A DNA stretch of 64,000 bases from Marinomonas ostreistagni (GCF_016888445.1 NZ_JAFEKF010000002.1:620001-684000); one strand, 5' to 3'. Counted from the stretch's first letter, positions 28,031 to 38,330 are shown. The notes: generated from the sequence alone by a model not told the origin. A program made the numbers and translations.

Positions 28031-31000
28031 TTAACCATTGAAATCGCTGACTTTTCGATACTTCACACGATGCAACATGGCATAAAAGACGGGCACCGCG
28101 ATCAATGTGAGAATGGTTGCAAAGCCTAAGCCAAACGCGATGACCACTGCCATGCCTTCAAAGAAAGCATCATAAAGCAATGGTACCATGCCTAGGATGG
28201 TAGTGATTGCCGCCATACATACCGGTCGCACACGACTTACCGCTGATTTGAAGATCGCCTCATAGGTTTCCGTTCCTTGCGCAAGCTCGTAGTTTATTTG
28301 GTCTGCTAAGACAATGCCATTTTTGACGATCATACCTGACAAGCTCAAGAAGCCAAGTAAGGCCATAAAGCTAAAGGCTGCATTCATAACCAGTAGTCCT
28401 GAGGACACACCGATCAGCGCCAATGGCACGCAGAACCAAATAACCAGTGGCACGCGCACAGAGTTAAACAACAATATGGTAATGATGAACATAAACAGAT
28501 AGCCCATTGGCAGCGACGTAAAGATGTTCGCTTGCGCTTCGCTACTGCTTTCGTATTCACCGCCCCATTCTAATTCGTAACCGGGTGGTAGAGAAATATT
28601 CTCCACCGGACCACGAATACGGCTGAACACCGACATTGCGGTTTCGTTGCCCAAGATCAAAGGATCGGCCTTAACCGTAATGGTGCGTTTGCGATCACGA
28701 CGCTCAATAATGGGGTTTTCCCAAACCGTCTCAAATCCATCGACTAGGTTGGCCACTGACACATAGGCGCCGGTCGCTGGACTGTAGATTTGCAGGTCCC
28801 GAACTTGATCTATCGATACTCGCTCACTTTCTGGCACCGTTTGTACGATAGGCAGTAGATCAGTGCCATCGCGATAAGTTCCAATTTCTGAGCCAGTAAA
28901 GTTGGTCAGCAGCACTTCATCAAGGTCGCTTTTATTAATGCCTAAGCGGCGTGCTTGAGCATCATTAAAAATAGGTCGCAAGACTTTCACAGGGTGACGC
29001 CAGTCGTCCTTGATGTTTTCAAGACCGCCATCGGCACGATAGATCGCTTGGGTTTGCTCACTCAATTGACGCAGAACTTTAGGATCTGGGCCACTAAAGC
29101 GTGCTTCGACTTTGGCACCCGTTGATGGCCCGAGTTGCAATCTTTGCAACTTAAATTCAACCTCTGGGTACTTGGTCGACATCAATTGATAGATTTCTTC
29201 CATCAACGGCGGGATGTCTTCACCCGACTTAGTACGCACAATAAACTGGGCGTAGCTGGAGTCGGTTTGCGTCGCTTCGTAGGTCAACATGAAGCGTAGC
29301 GCGCCTTGCCCTGTAGTACTGGTGATAAACTCAACACGCTCATCACCGAGCAAGTCTGCTTCAATCTCGTTTACTTTGTCATAGGTCGCATCAATGTGCG
29401 TGCCTTCCGGCATGTTGATGTCTAAGTAAAACATAGGAGTTGTTGAAGGTGGGAAGAAGGCTTGTTTCACAAACTGAAACGCCCAGCCCGATACCAACAG
29501 CGCAACCACCAATGAGCCGACGGTAACCCAACGAAAATGCATGGCTTTGTCGAGCAGCCATTTGTACCAGACAAACAAGAAACCACGGTACGGGTCTTGG
29601 TCTTGCTGGTCAGCACTGTCGTCTTGATGACGTTGCTTTTTCTCTTTGAAAAACAAATCACAGAAAAACGGCGTCAGAGTAATCGCCGTAATCCAGCTCA
29701 GGAGCAAAGAAATCATCAGCACGTAGAACAAGGAGCCGACGAATTCACCCACTGAGTCAGGCGATAAACCAATTGGCGCAAACGCGGTGATGGCGATTAC
29801 GGTCGCGCCTAAGAGCGGCCACATGGTTTGTTTGACGACGCCTGTGGCCGCCTCCATTTTGCTTTGGCCACGGTGGATGCCGATTAAGATGCCTTCTGTC
29901 ACGACAATGGCGTTGTCCACCAGCATGCCTAGGGCGATGATTAAGCCCCCCAAGGAGATCCGCTGTAGGTTAATGCCAAAGTATTCCATGACAATAAAGG
30001 TGCCCAAAATGGTTAGCAGCAAGATCAAACCGATCAAGATGCCAGAGCGAACGCCCATAAACACCAGCAGTACCAAGATCACGATGCCGACGGCAGCCGC
30101 TAGGTTGGATAAGAAATCGCTTACCGATTTGGCCACTTCCTTGGATTGGAAGTACACCGTATCCATGCTGATGCCCACTGGTTGCTGATATTCAAGCTCA
30201 GTTAGGCGTTGCTCAATACGCTCGCCCACATCCACTACGTTGACGTTATTGCTAAAGGAAATACCTAATAGCAGAGAGCTGGCGCCATTGAAGTTAACAA
30301 GGTGATCTTGCGGGCTTTGGTATTCACGTTTGACCGTGGCGACGTCGCTTAGGCGAATTAGGTTGCCTTCGCCTGGGGTACCAATGGTGAGATTTTCTAG
30401 TTCAGAAATATCATTAAATTCGCCGGTCGGGCTGATACGAATGTAATCCGAGCCGACGCGCACTTTACCCGCATTGGAGACAATGTTTTGGTTGGCAAGC
30501 AAAGACTGGAACTGCTCCGGCGACACGCCCATGGTGGCGAGCTTGGAGCGCGAAATCTCAATGGTTACTTGTTCCGCTTGTTCGGCGGCTACTTCAACTT
30601 TGGCAACTCCATCTACTAACACCAACTCACGCTTAACGTAGTCGACGTAGTTTTCTAAATCTTTGTAAGGATAGCCTTGGCCATGTACGGCGAGCATAAT
30701 GCCAAACACGTCACCAAAATCGTCCACCACTACTGGGTTGGCGACGCCCGCGGGGAAGCTGCCATTCATATCGCGGACTTTTTTACGTACCTCGTCCCAG
30801 ATCTGCTTCAGCTCTTCGGCGCGGTAGGTGTCCTTGATGGTGATTTGTACCTTCGAGTAGCCTTCTTTAGACGTGGATTTGATTTCGTCTATATAAGGCA
30901 GATTTTGTATCTCAAGCTCGATCGGATAGGTAACTTCTTCTTCGACTTGCTCAGGACTGGCCCCTGGATAGTAAGTAATCACTAGGGCGTCTTTAATGGT

Positions 31001-31120
31001 GTATTCTGGGTCTTCTAGCTGGCCAAGATTGGTAAAGGCGATGGCGCCCCCGATCAATAAGATCAGGGTCACCAGCCAACTAGAGACTTTGCGCTCAATA
31101 AAATAACCGGCAACGTTCAC
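28031..31120 (-). CDS. RND-family efflux permease
   Basis: 1029 residues if the GTG at 31120 is used (VNVAGYFIERKVSSW). A strong GGAGGAA lies within the last codons of the preceding gene at the right distance, so this start is better than the ATG at 31138. Twelve membrane helices with two large periplasmic loops form the RND layout. GMLVDNAIVV in helix 4 carries a single Asp of the proton relay, where MexB/AcrB have two. The C-terminal half shows LSLSGMIVKNGIVLADQI. It pumps substrates out with the membrane-fusion protein encoded one base upstream. No outer-membrane channel gene is nearby. Confidence 0.92.
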   Translation of the reverse strand: MNVAGYFIERKVSSWLVTLILLIGGAIAFTNLGQLEDPEYTIKDALVITYYPGASPEQVEEEVTYPIELEIQNLPYIDEIKSTSKEGYSKVQITIKDTYRAEELKQIWDEVRKKVRDMNGSFPAGVANPVVVDDFGDVFGIMLAVHGQGYPYKDLENYVDYVKRELVLVDGVAKVEVAAEQAEQVTIEISRSKLATMGVSPEQFQSLLANQNIVSNAGKVRVGSDYIRISPTGEFNDISELENLTIGTPGEGNLIRLSDVATVKREYQSPQDHLVNFNGASSLLLGISFSNNVNVVDVGERIEQRLTELEYQQPVGISMDTVYFQSKEVAKSVSDFLSNLAAAVGIVILVLLVFMGVRSGILIGLILLLTILGTFIVMEYFGINLQRISLGGLIIALGMLVDNAIVVTEGILIGIHRGQSKMEAATGVVKQTMWPLLGATVIAITAFAPIGLSPDSVGEFVGSLFYVLMISLLLSWITAITLTPFFCDLFFKEKKQRHQDDSADQQDQDPYRGFLFVWYKWLLDKAMHFRWVTVGSLVVALLVSGWAFQFVKQAFFPPSTTPMFYLDINMPEGTHIDATYDKVNEIEADLLGDERVEFITSTTGQGALRFMLTYEATQTDSSYAQFIVRTKSGEDIPPLMEEIYQLMSTKYPEVEFKLQRLQLGPSTGAKVEARFSGPDPKVLRQLSEQTQAIYRADGGLENIKDDWRHPVKVLRPIFNDAQARRLGINKSDLDEVLLTNFTGSEIGTYRDGTDLLPIVQTVPESERVSIDQVRDLQIYSPATGAYVSVANLVDGFETVWENPIIERRDRKRTITVKADPLILGNETAMSVFSRIRGPVENISLPPGYELEWGGEYESSSEAQANIFTSLPMGYLFMFIITILLFNSVRVPLVIWFCVPLALIGVSSGLLVMNAAFSFMALLGFLSLSGMIVKNGIVLADQINYELAQGTETYEAIFKSAVSRVRPVCMAAITTILGMVPLLYDAFFEGMAVVIAFGLGFATILTLIAVPVFYAMLHRVKYRKVSDFNG

Positions 31121-31121
31121 G

Positions 31122-32225
31122 TTAGATTCCTCCCTCACGCTTCCATGGACGTACTTTCATGTCCGCTGTGAGGCTGTTGACGCCTGCGGCTACGATTTGT
31201 TCGCCGCCATTAAGGCCTGACAAAATCTCGATGCTATCTTGGGTCATGTCGCCCAATTTGACCGGGCGTGGTGACACCGTGCCCGCTTCATTGTCATATA
31301 CCCACACCACGCTGTGGCTATTACCGTCTTCATCTAACTTGTTCATCACCGCTTCTACCGGCACTAAAATATGGCTTGGTTGGCCGCTGATGGCACTGAT
31401 ATCAATGTCGACGGTGGCGGTCATGCCCGGTAATAAGTTGATGTCGGTTTTATCTGGGTTTAACAATGACAAGGTCGCGTCGTATGACTTCGTCGTGGTG
31501 TCAGGGGCGGTGCGGTGCTCTTTATACTTGCCTTCAAACACACGACCAGGCACCGCATCGATGGTGACTTTGGGGTGATACTCTAGGGCGACTTTTTGGA
31601 TGTTGGCCACTAAGCGCTCAGGAATCTGAAACTCGACGTCCATCTGCTCGATGTTTTGGATGTGCAAAATGGTTTGCGAAGCGCCGACGTACTCGTAGTT
31701 TTCAATGTCTAGCGACGCAATTACAGCATCGTAGGGCGCTCTAAGCTCAGTGTACTTAAGTTGGTTTTGCGCGTTTTCTAGGGCGTTTTCGGTTTGATCT
31801 AGATTGGCCTTAGCTTCGTCAAACTGTGACTTAGAGGTCGCGTTGCTCGCCAGCATGGTTTTAACGCGATCAAATTGCGCTTTGGCCAGTTTGTAATTGG
31901 CTTGGGACAGTTCTACCTGTAGCTGGTAGTCGGTGGGGTCCAGTGACGCAAGTAGCTCACCACGCTCGACGCGCTGACCTTCACGGACATTGAGCTTGGT
32001 GATTTGGCCGCCAACACGAAAGGCGAGGTCGGCTTCATCGCTGGCTTGAAGCTCAGCCGGAAAGTGGCGAATGCTGACCGCATCCGTGGCATCGATGTTG
32101 TACAGTTTAACAGGTCGAATAATCTCTTGCTCGGGGGCGGCGTCTTGATCAGAGCAGCCGGTGAGTAACACAAGAGTTGAAAGAGCAATAAGGATAGGCG
32201 TTAGCGCCCAACGTTGGCGTACCAT
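31122..32225 (-). CDS. RND membrane-fusion (periplasmic adaptor) lipoprotein
   Basis: 367 residues starting MVRQRWALTPILIALS with lipobox LLTGC (Cys about 24). GGAGTG precedes the ATG at 32225. The beta-barrel/lipoyl half FPAELQASDEADLAFRVGGQITKLNVREGQRV is followed by a coiled-coil hairpin (about 90-155), the second lipoyl half, and the LPGMTATVDIDI and ILVPVEAV segments. It links the RND pump to an outer-membrane channel. First gene of the pump operon. Confidence 0.92.
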   Translation of the reverse strand: MVRQRWALTPILIALSTLVLLTGCSDQDAAPEQEIIRPVKLYNIDATDAVSIRHFPAELQASDEADLAFRVGGQITKLNVREGQRVERGELLASLDPTDYQLQVELSQANYKLAKAQFDRVKTMLASNATSKSQFDEAKANLDQTENALENAQNQLKYTELRAPYDAVIASLDIENYEYVGASQTILHIQNIEQMDVEFQIPERLVANIQKVALEYHPKVTIDAVPGRVFEGKYKEHRTAPDTTTKSYDATLSLLNPDKTDINLLPGMTATVDIDISAISGQPSHILVPVEAVMNKLDEDGNSHSVVWVYDNEAGTVSPRPVKLGDMTQDSIEILSGLNGGEQIVAAGVNSLTADMKVRPWKREGGI

Positions 32226-32543
32226 GTAACACTCCGCTTGCGATAGGTAAGAACAATATGAATAACCCAATTTTATATCTTAGGAGTCTAGTTATAAATT
32301 TTCAGATTGCTATGCAAGATATTACTGAAGGGTATGTCTTGTGATTTAAGTCGACTATTGTGACCAAACGGGCAGTATTTGCCTCGAATGTGAGTGTCGC
32401 TAAGCATTATATGAATGACTGCTTAAATACAGTGGTTTATAGAACAAATGTGATTTGTTGCTTTATTGTGAGCACAGGCTATGCACATCATCTAGTATGC
32501 TGTATTTACTCATCTACATTGCCGACACCATAAGGAGTCAACC
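32226..32543. other. Divergent gap between pump operon and lipoprotein gene
   Basis: 318 bases, AT-rich, holding promoters for both directions by position. I see no convincing -35/-10 pair, operator palindrome or small gene. A TAAGGAGT ribosome site for the lipoprotein gene is at 32530-32538. Confidence 0.5.
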
Positions 32544-33158
32544 TTGCAAGCATTAACAGGACGTCAGAGCGTTTGGCTGAGCATTTTAGCGACTGTGTTA
32601 GTTATCAGTGGTTGTGCCAACATGGGGGGCTCACAAGCAAGCGTCGGGGCGGCTCGGGCAAGTGCTCCCTTAGCGGTGTTTGTCGATGAAGATGTGGCTT
32701 ATTTATCGGGCTATCTCACCAGCGAAGTCCCCGAGCAAATTACGAGCTTAATCAATGATTACCCTAATGTGACCGATTTAGTGCTGGTCGATGTTCCAGG
32801 CTCGTTAGATCAAGACGCCACCATCGAAGCGGCTAGACTGATTCGACGATTTGAGCTGAATACGCATATCGCTAAAACTGGCTATGTTTTGTCTGGTGGC
32901 GTAGATTTATTCTTAGGCGGCGTTGAGCGCACCATTGGCGCGGGTGCTGGCGTAGGCGTGCACTCGTGGCGCGATGTGTCTCATGCCAGTGATGATATTG
33001 ATTTGTCTGATCCGGTACACGCCAGCTACGTCAACTTCTATCTTGCCATGGGCGTGCCAGAGCGTTTTTACTGGTTCACCCTTGACGCCGCGCCAGCAGA
33101 GCGTATTTACTTCTTATCACCAGAAGAGTTTTATGATTATCGCTTAGTGACAGATTAA
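32544..33158 (+). CDS. ClpP/crotonase-fold lipoprotein, putative serine hydrolase
   Basis: 204 residues from a TTG start supported by a strong TAAGGAGT five bases ahead. The signal peptide ends in lipobox ISGC (Cys24); Ala at +2 suggests outer-membrane sorting. The body resembles the ClpP fold: TDLVLVDVPGSLDQDA, then Ser117 in YVLSGGVDLFLGG and His140 in GAGVGVHSW. The 23-residue Ser-His spacing is close to the catalytic pair of ClpP. It may be a periplasmic peptidase or hydrolase anchored to a membrane. It belongs with COG3904-like periplasmic proteins of unknown role. Followed by the DUF1289 gene after 15 bases. Confidence 0.65.
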   Translation: MQALTGRQSVWLSILATVLVISGCANMGGSQASVGAARASAPLAVFVDEDVAYLSGYLTSEVPEQITSLINDYPNVTDLVLVDVPGSLDQDATIEAARLIRRFELNTHIAKTGYVLSGGVDLFLGGVERTIGAGAGVGVHSWRDVSHASDDIDLSDPVHASYVNFYLAMGVPERFYWFTLDAAPAERIYFLSPEEFYDYRLVTD

Positions 33159-33173
33159 ACCTGTGAGGTAGGG

Positions 33174-33467
33174 ATGGAGCAAATTGAGTTATTTCAAGTT
33201 GAAAGTCCCTGCCGTGGCATCTGTGAGTCCAGTAGCAAGGGCTATTGCAAAGGCTGTTTGCGCAGCCGCGATGAACGCTTCCATTGGCATGAAATGAGTG
33301 ATGCGCAAAAGCGCCAAGTGATTCAACTGTGTCGCAGCCGCTGGCAACGTATCCTAAGAGCGCGCCAAGAGCGACTACAGCACAGTGATAAGCCGATGCC
33401 TTACGGCATGGAGGGCGAAGCCATGCAAGACCTCTTCGCCACGCCTGCAACGCTTGATAACGACTAA
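33174..33467 (+). CDS. DUF1289 protein with four-cysteine motif
   Basis: 97 residues. SPCRGICESSSKGYCKGCLRSRDER gives Cys13, Cys17, Cys25 and Cys28, the DUF1289 pattern likely to bind a metal or cluster; WHEMSDAQKRQV follows. Function of the family is not known. It overlaps the convergent radA stop by four bases and is probably co-transcribed with the ClpP-like lipoprotein gene. Confidence 0.8.
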   Translation: MEQIELFQVESPCRGICESSSKGYCKGCLRSRDERFHWHEMSDAQKRQVIQLCRSRWQRILRARQERLQHSDKPMPYGMEGEAMQDLFATPATLDND

Positions 33468-34849
33468 CCGAAAATCGCTTCGATAGCCTCTGCCAAGCGC
33501 TCCACACCCACGACCGTCATGCCTTCAATAGGCTTCTTCGGGCAGTTCGCTTTGGGCACGATCGCACGCTTAAAGCCATGCTTTGCCGCCTCGCTGATAC
33601 GCTCTTGGCCTGACGGCACAGGGCGAATTTCCCCCGATAGACCCACTTCGCCTAAGACCACCAAGTCGTGCGGCAGCACTTGATCACGGAAACTTGACAC
33701 CACCGCAGCGATAGCGGCTAAGTCGGCCGAGGTCTCTAACACCTTGACGCCCCCGACCACGTTTAAATACACATCTTGGTCGGCGGTCATTAGGCCGCCG
33801 TGCTTATGCAACACCGCCAATAGCATGGACAGACGATTGTGATCAAAGCCTACGGTCACCCGTCTTGGGTTACCCAATGCTGAATCGTCGACCAGTGCTT
33901 GCAGCTCGACTAGCAGTGGTCGCGTACCTTCCCAGACCACCATCACCAAACTGCCAGCAGCCGGATGATTGGAGCGGTTTAAGAAGATCGAACTGGGGTT
34001 TTTGACCTCCTTGAGGCCGTTTTCCAGCATCGCGAATACGCCTAGTTCATTGACCGCACCAAAACGGTTTTTCATGCCGCGCAGGGTACGAAAGCGTGAG
34101 TCTTCTGAGCCTTCTAATAAGACCGAGCAGTCGACCATGTGCTCCAGTACTTTTGGACCTGCTAAGGTACCGTCTTTGGTGACGTGACCAACCAGTAACA
34201 CAGTAGTTTGGGTTTGCTTGGCAAAGCGCGTCAACACCGCGGCACTTTCACGTACTTGCGACACACTACCAGGGGCCGACTCGATGCCATCAAGGTGCAT
34301 TACCTGAATCGAGTCGATCACCATGACTTTGGGTTTGACTTGTTCGGCGACCGCCAAAATGCCTTCGACACTGGTTTCAGACAGCATTTTTAGGTTTTGC
34401 GTGGGCAAGTGTAAACGGTGGGCGCGCATAGCGACCTGCTGTAACGATTCCTCGCCGGTGACGTACATGGCGCTTTGTTGCTGCGCCAGCCAACACATGG
34501 TTTGCAGCAATAACGTACTTTTACCAGCGCCAGGGTGACCACCGATCAGCACCACACCGCCCGGTACCAAACCACCACCTAAGACGCGGTCAAATTCATT
34601 GGCGCCTGAGCTAAAGCGGGGTACATCGCCAAGGTCGACTTCGGACAAATCTTGAATGCCAGTGGTCGCACCCGCATAGCCTTTGCGCCCCGAATCTTGG
34701 CTCGCCGCCACGCGTGCAGAGGTTTTGGCGGAGCTGACTTTGAATTCTTGTAGGCTATTCCATGCGCCACAAGCTTGGCATTGCCCTTGCCACTTAGCGT
34801 AATCGGCACCGCACTCATTGCACACAAAAGCTGTTTTCGCTTTGGCCAT
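33464..34849 (-). CDS. radA: DNA repair protein RadA (Sms)
   Basis: 461 residues. The N-terminal zinc finger has Cys10, Cys13, Cys24 and Cys27, followed by Walker A GGHPGAGKST (about 102-111), the RadA signature KNRFG (about 255-259) and a Lon-like C-terminal domain. RadA is a hexameric helicase that extends strand exchange with RecA in recombination. Single gene; the upstream neighbour ends at a hairpin. Confidence 0.97.
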   Translation of the reverse strand: MAKAKTAFVCNECGADYAKWQGQCQACGAWNSLQEFKVSSAKTSARVAASQDSGRKGYAGATTGIQDLSEVDLGDVPRFSSGANEFDRVLGGGLVPGGVVLIGGHPGAGKSTLLLQTMCWLAQQQSAMYVTGEESLQQVAMRAHRLHLPTQNLKMLSETSVEGILAVAEQVKPKVMVIDSIQVMHLDGIESAPGSVSQVRESAAVLTRFAKQTQTTVLLVGHVTKDGTLAGPKVLEHMVDCSVLLEGSEDSRFRTLRGMKNRFGAVNELGVFAMLENGLKEVKNPSSIFLNRSNHPAAGSLVMVVWEGTRPLLVELQALVDDSALGNPRRVTVGFDHNRLSMLLAVLHKHGGLMTADQDVYLNVVGGVKVLETSADLAAIAAVVSSFRDQVLPHDLVVLGEVGLSGEIRPVPSGQERISEAAKHGFKRAIVPKANCPKKPIEGMTVVGVERLAEAIEAIFG

Positions 34850-34884
34850 AATGGATTCCTGTAATGTTTAAAACCTATAACAGA

Positions 34885-34908
34885 AACAGCCGCTCAAGAG
34901 CGGCTGTT
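34885..34908 (-). terminator. Hairpin terminator after the GNAT-nitrilase gene
   Basis: AACAGCCGCTC and GAGCGGCTGTT form an 11-base perfect stem. On the minus strand a modest T-rich stretch follows. It separates the fusion gene from radA. Confidence 0.65.
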
Positions 34909-34951
34909 GTAGAGCTAAATCTAGATAGGTGCCAGTGTAGCAGAGCTTGCT

Positions 34952-36478
34952 TTAGCTGGCTTTCCAGTTGATTGAATAAAGATCTTGGCGACGGTCTTTC
35001 AGGTTGTTCACCGAGCCTTCACTACGAACTAATTTAAGCTTATCTAAGTCCAAATCAGAGAACATCAACATCTCTGTGTTAGGCGTCGTCTCGGCCATCA
35101 CCGCATCGTGTGGGAACGAGAAGTCAGAAGGTGAGAACACCGCGCCTTGTGAGTACTGCACGTCGAGGTTTTCTACCTGCGGCAAGTTACCACAGCTACC
35201 ACAGATCACCACATAACACTCGTTTTCAATAGCACGGGCTTGCGCACAACTGCGCACACGCAAGTAACCGTTTTTGGTGTCAGTCCAAAACGGCACAAAC
35301 AAGATGTCCATATCTTGCGAGGCAAGATGACGGGCTAGCTCTGGGAACTCAACGTCGTAACAAATCAAGATGCCAACACGGCCGGCGTCGGTATCAAACA
35401 CGCGTACTTCGTAGCCGCCTTCGATGACCCAGTCACGGCGCTCATGCGGCGTGATGTGGATTTTGCGTTGCTCTTCGATAGTGCCGTCACGACGACACAA
35501 ATAGCTGACGTTGTACATCACATCATCTTCTACTAGCGGCATAGAGCCAGTGATGACGTTGATGTTGTAACTGACCGCTAGCTGCGACATTTCGCTGACA
35601 AAGCGCTCGGTGAAGGACGCCAAGAAGCGGATCGCTTCCATCTGGTTGGTTTGGTCTGGCGCCAAGCCCATCAGTGGTGCGTTGAAAAACTCTGGGAATA
35701 GAGCAAAGTCACTTTTATAGCTTGAAAGCGCATCAATGAAGTATTCCACTTGCTTAAGCAACTCTTCGACACTGGCGACTTCACGCATTTGCCATTGTAC
35801 GGCACCGATACGGACTTGAGTTTTACGGTACTCCAAGACAGTCGTCTCAGGCTCGTAGAAAATGTTTTTCCATTCCAGCAGCGTCGCGTAACCACGTGAC
35901 TTTTCATCTTCTGGTAAGTACTTGGTCAAAAGACGCGTTACTTGGAAGTCGTTGGACAATTGGAACGTCAAAATCGGATCGTAGATTTTGCGTTTGTCGA
36001 CCGCTTCTAGGTATTCCGCTGGGTTCATTTCATCCGCGTGCTGGTAGTAGTTCGGGATGCGTCCACCGGCCAAAATAGCAATCAGGTTTTCTTGGCGACA
36101 CAGCTCTTTACGTGCTTCGTAAAGACGACGGCCAAGACGGTAACCGCGGTAATCTGGGTCAATCAATACGTCCAAACCGTACAGCGCATCGCCTTCTGGA
36201 TCATGGTGGATACGCTCACGCTGATCGACTAAGTCATCATAGGTGTGTGGGTTGCTAAAGCGTTGGTAATTCACTTTAACAGACAAGGCCATGCCGACAA
36301 TCTTGTCGTGGTCGACCAAACAAATTTGTCCATCAGGAAGATCTTTGATCAGCTTGCGAATAGTGTGTTTTGGCCAAGAACCGCCGATATCATGGTACAC
36401 ACGGTCCATTAATTCTTTAACTTGTGGGTAGTCATCCAGGGTTAAGTTGCGGATCTTTAAATGTAGATCTTCCAACAT
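34952..36478 (-). CDS. GNAT acetyltransferase fused to carbon-nitrogen hydrolase
   Basis: 508 residues in two domains. Residues about 7-190 are GNAT-like, with the acetyl-CoA loop DPDYRGYRLGRRLYEARKEL. Residues about 220-500 are nitrilase-type with the complete triad: Glu263 in LFPEFF, Lys339 in EQRKIHI and Cys373 in LICYDVEFPE. The pair is a recurring natural fusion in bacteria; the reaction is unknown, presumably amide hydrolysis or formation plus acyl transfer on one metabolite. The gene stands alone between amtB and radA and has a terminator at its end. Confidence 0.88.
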   Translation of the reverse strand: MLEDLHLKIRNLTLDDYPQVKELMDRVYHDIGGSWPKHTIRKLIKDLPDGQICLVDHDKIVGMALSVKVNYQRFSNPHTYDDLVDQRERIHHDPEGDALYGLDVLIDPDYRGYRLGRRLYEARKELCRQENLIAILAGGRIPNYYQHADEMNPAEYLEAVDKRKIYDPILTFQLSNDFQVTRLLTKYLPEDEKSRGYATLLEWKNIFYEPETTVLEYRKTQVRIGAVQWQMREVASVEELLKQVEYFIDALSSYKSDFALFPEFFNAPLMGLAPDQTNQMEAIRFLASFTERFVSEMSQLAVSYNINVITGSMPLVEDDVMYNVSYLCRRDGTIEEQRKIHITPHERRDWVIEGGYEVRVFDTDAGRVGILICYDVEFPELARHLASQDMDILFVPFWTDTKNGYLRVRSCAQARAIENECYVVICGSCGNLPQVENLDVQYSQGAVFSPSDFSFPHDAVMAETTPNTEMLMFSDLDLDKLKLVRSEGSVNNLKDRRQDLYSINWKAS

Positions 36479-36562
36479 ACTGTCTCCAAATAGGTGCTAT
36501 CGATACTAGGACTATAACCACTTTGATAGCAAAATTGCAGAAATAGTTAAACACTAGAACTG

Positions 36563-36588
36563 AAAAACCCCCGCAGAGCGAGGGTTTT
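36563..36588 (-). terminator. Terminator of glnK-amtB
   Basis: On the minus strand AAAACCCTCGC and GCGGGGGTTTT form a stem with a three-base loop followed by a T-run, 27 bases past the amtB stop. Confidence 0.8.
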
Positions 36589-36614
36589 CCAAGGAGAGGT
36601 ATAATCGCTAAGGA

Positions 36615-37877
36615 TTATTTTTTGAACTCTGGGTACGCTTCCATACCACATTCAGAGATATCGACACCTTCGTACTCTTCTTCTTCAGAGACACGGATGC
36701 CCATGATCGCTTTGATCGCTAGCCAAACCACTAGGCTTGAGGCAAATACCCAAACAAAGATGGTTAGTGCACCGGCGATCTGACCGCCGAATGAAGCACC
36801 GTCGTTGGTTAGTGGCACGGCTAGTAGACCCCATAGACCGACCACACCGTGGACTGAGATCGCACCTACAGGATCGTCAATTTTCATCTTATCAAGCATC
36901 AAGATTGATACCACTACGATTAGACCACCGACGACACCAATTAGGGTTGCGCCCAGTGCTGAAGGTGTAGATGGCTCAGCTGTGATCGCCACTAGGCCAG
37001 CTAGTGCGCCGTTTAGCAGCATGGTTAGATCGGCTTTACCGAATAGGATACGTGCTAGAACCAATGCACCCACTGCACCACCGGCTGCGGCCGCGTTGGT
37101 GTTAAGGAAAACCATAGCAACTGAGTTAGCATTAGCGATATCGCCAAGTTTTAGTACTGAACCACCGTTGAAGCCGAACCAACCCATCCATAGGATGAAA
37201 GTACCTAGCGTCGCTAGTGGTAGGTTGGCACCAGGGATCGCACGCACTTCACCGTTAGGGCCGTATTTGCCTTTACGAGCGCCAAGCACTAGCACACCTG
37301 CAAGCGCGGCTGCCGCACCCGCCATGTGTACGATACCTGAGCCTGCGAAGTCAGAGAAACCTAGGTCACCCAAGTTGAACATACCGAAGACGTCTGCGCC
37401 GCCCCATGTCCAAGAACCTTCAAGTGGGTAGATAACGCCTGTCATAACCACCGCAAAGGTTAGGAAAGCCCATAGCTTCATACGCTCAGCCACAGCACCT
37501 GATACGATCGACATAGCCGTCGCAACGAATACCACTTGGAAGAAGAAGTCAGAGGCACCCGCGTAGATAGAGCCGCCTTCGAAGCCACCTTCACGGCCAG
37601 CGAAATCGGTCAGAGTAGACGCGACGTCTACGTCTTGAATGCCTGATAAGAACCATGTGCCGCCGTACATGATGGCATAGCCACACACTAGGTACATGAT
37701 ACAAGAGATCGCAAATAGCGCGACGTTTTTAGTTAGGATTTCAGTGGTGTTCTTAGAACGAACCAGACCGGCTTCGAGCATTGCGAAGCCTGCCGCCATC
37801 CACATAACCAGTGCGCCACACACCAAGAAGTAAAAGGTGTCCATGGCAAATTGTAAGTGAAAAATTTGATCTTGCAT
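36615..37877 (-). CDS. amtB: Ammonium transporter AmtB
   Basis: 420 residues with eleven membrane helices. WMAAGFAMLEAGLVRSKN, DFAGSGIVHMAGAAAALAGVLVLG (first pore His) and VGAISVHGVVGLWGLLAV (second pore His) are visible. The N-terminus MQDQIFHLQFAMDTFYFLVCGALVMW lacks an obvious cleaved signal. It conducts ammonia/ammonium across the inner membrane and is blocked by GlnK. It forms an operon with glnK, 39 bases upstream. Confidence 0.96.
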   Translation of the reverse strand: MQDQIFHLQFAMDTFYFLVCGALVMWMAAGFAMLEAGLVRSKNTTEILTKNVALFAISCIMYLVCGYAIMYGGTWFLSGIQDVDVASTLTDFAGREGGFEGGSIYAGASDFFFQVVFVATAMSIVSGAVAERMKLWAFLTFAVVMTGVIYPLEGSWTWGGADVFGMFNLGDLGFSDFAGSGIVHMAGAAAALAGVLVLGARKGKYGPNGEVRAIPGANLPLATLGTFILWMGWFGFNGGSVLKLGDIANANSVAMVFLNTNAAAAGGAVGALVLARILFGKADLTMLLNGALAGLVAITAEPSTPSALGATLIGVVGGLIVVVSILMLDKMKIDDPVGAISVHGVVGLWGLLAVPLTNDGASFGGQIAGALTIFVWVFASSLVVWLAIKAIMGIRVSEEEEYEGVDISECGMEAYPEFKK

Positions 37878-37916
37878 GAGTCGCCCCCCTAAAGGCTAGA
37901 AAGATTCTGACAGCGA

Positions 37917-38330
<414 letters not shown>

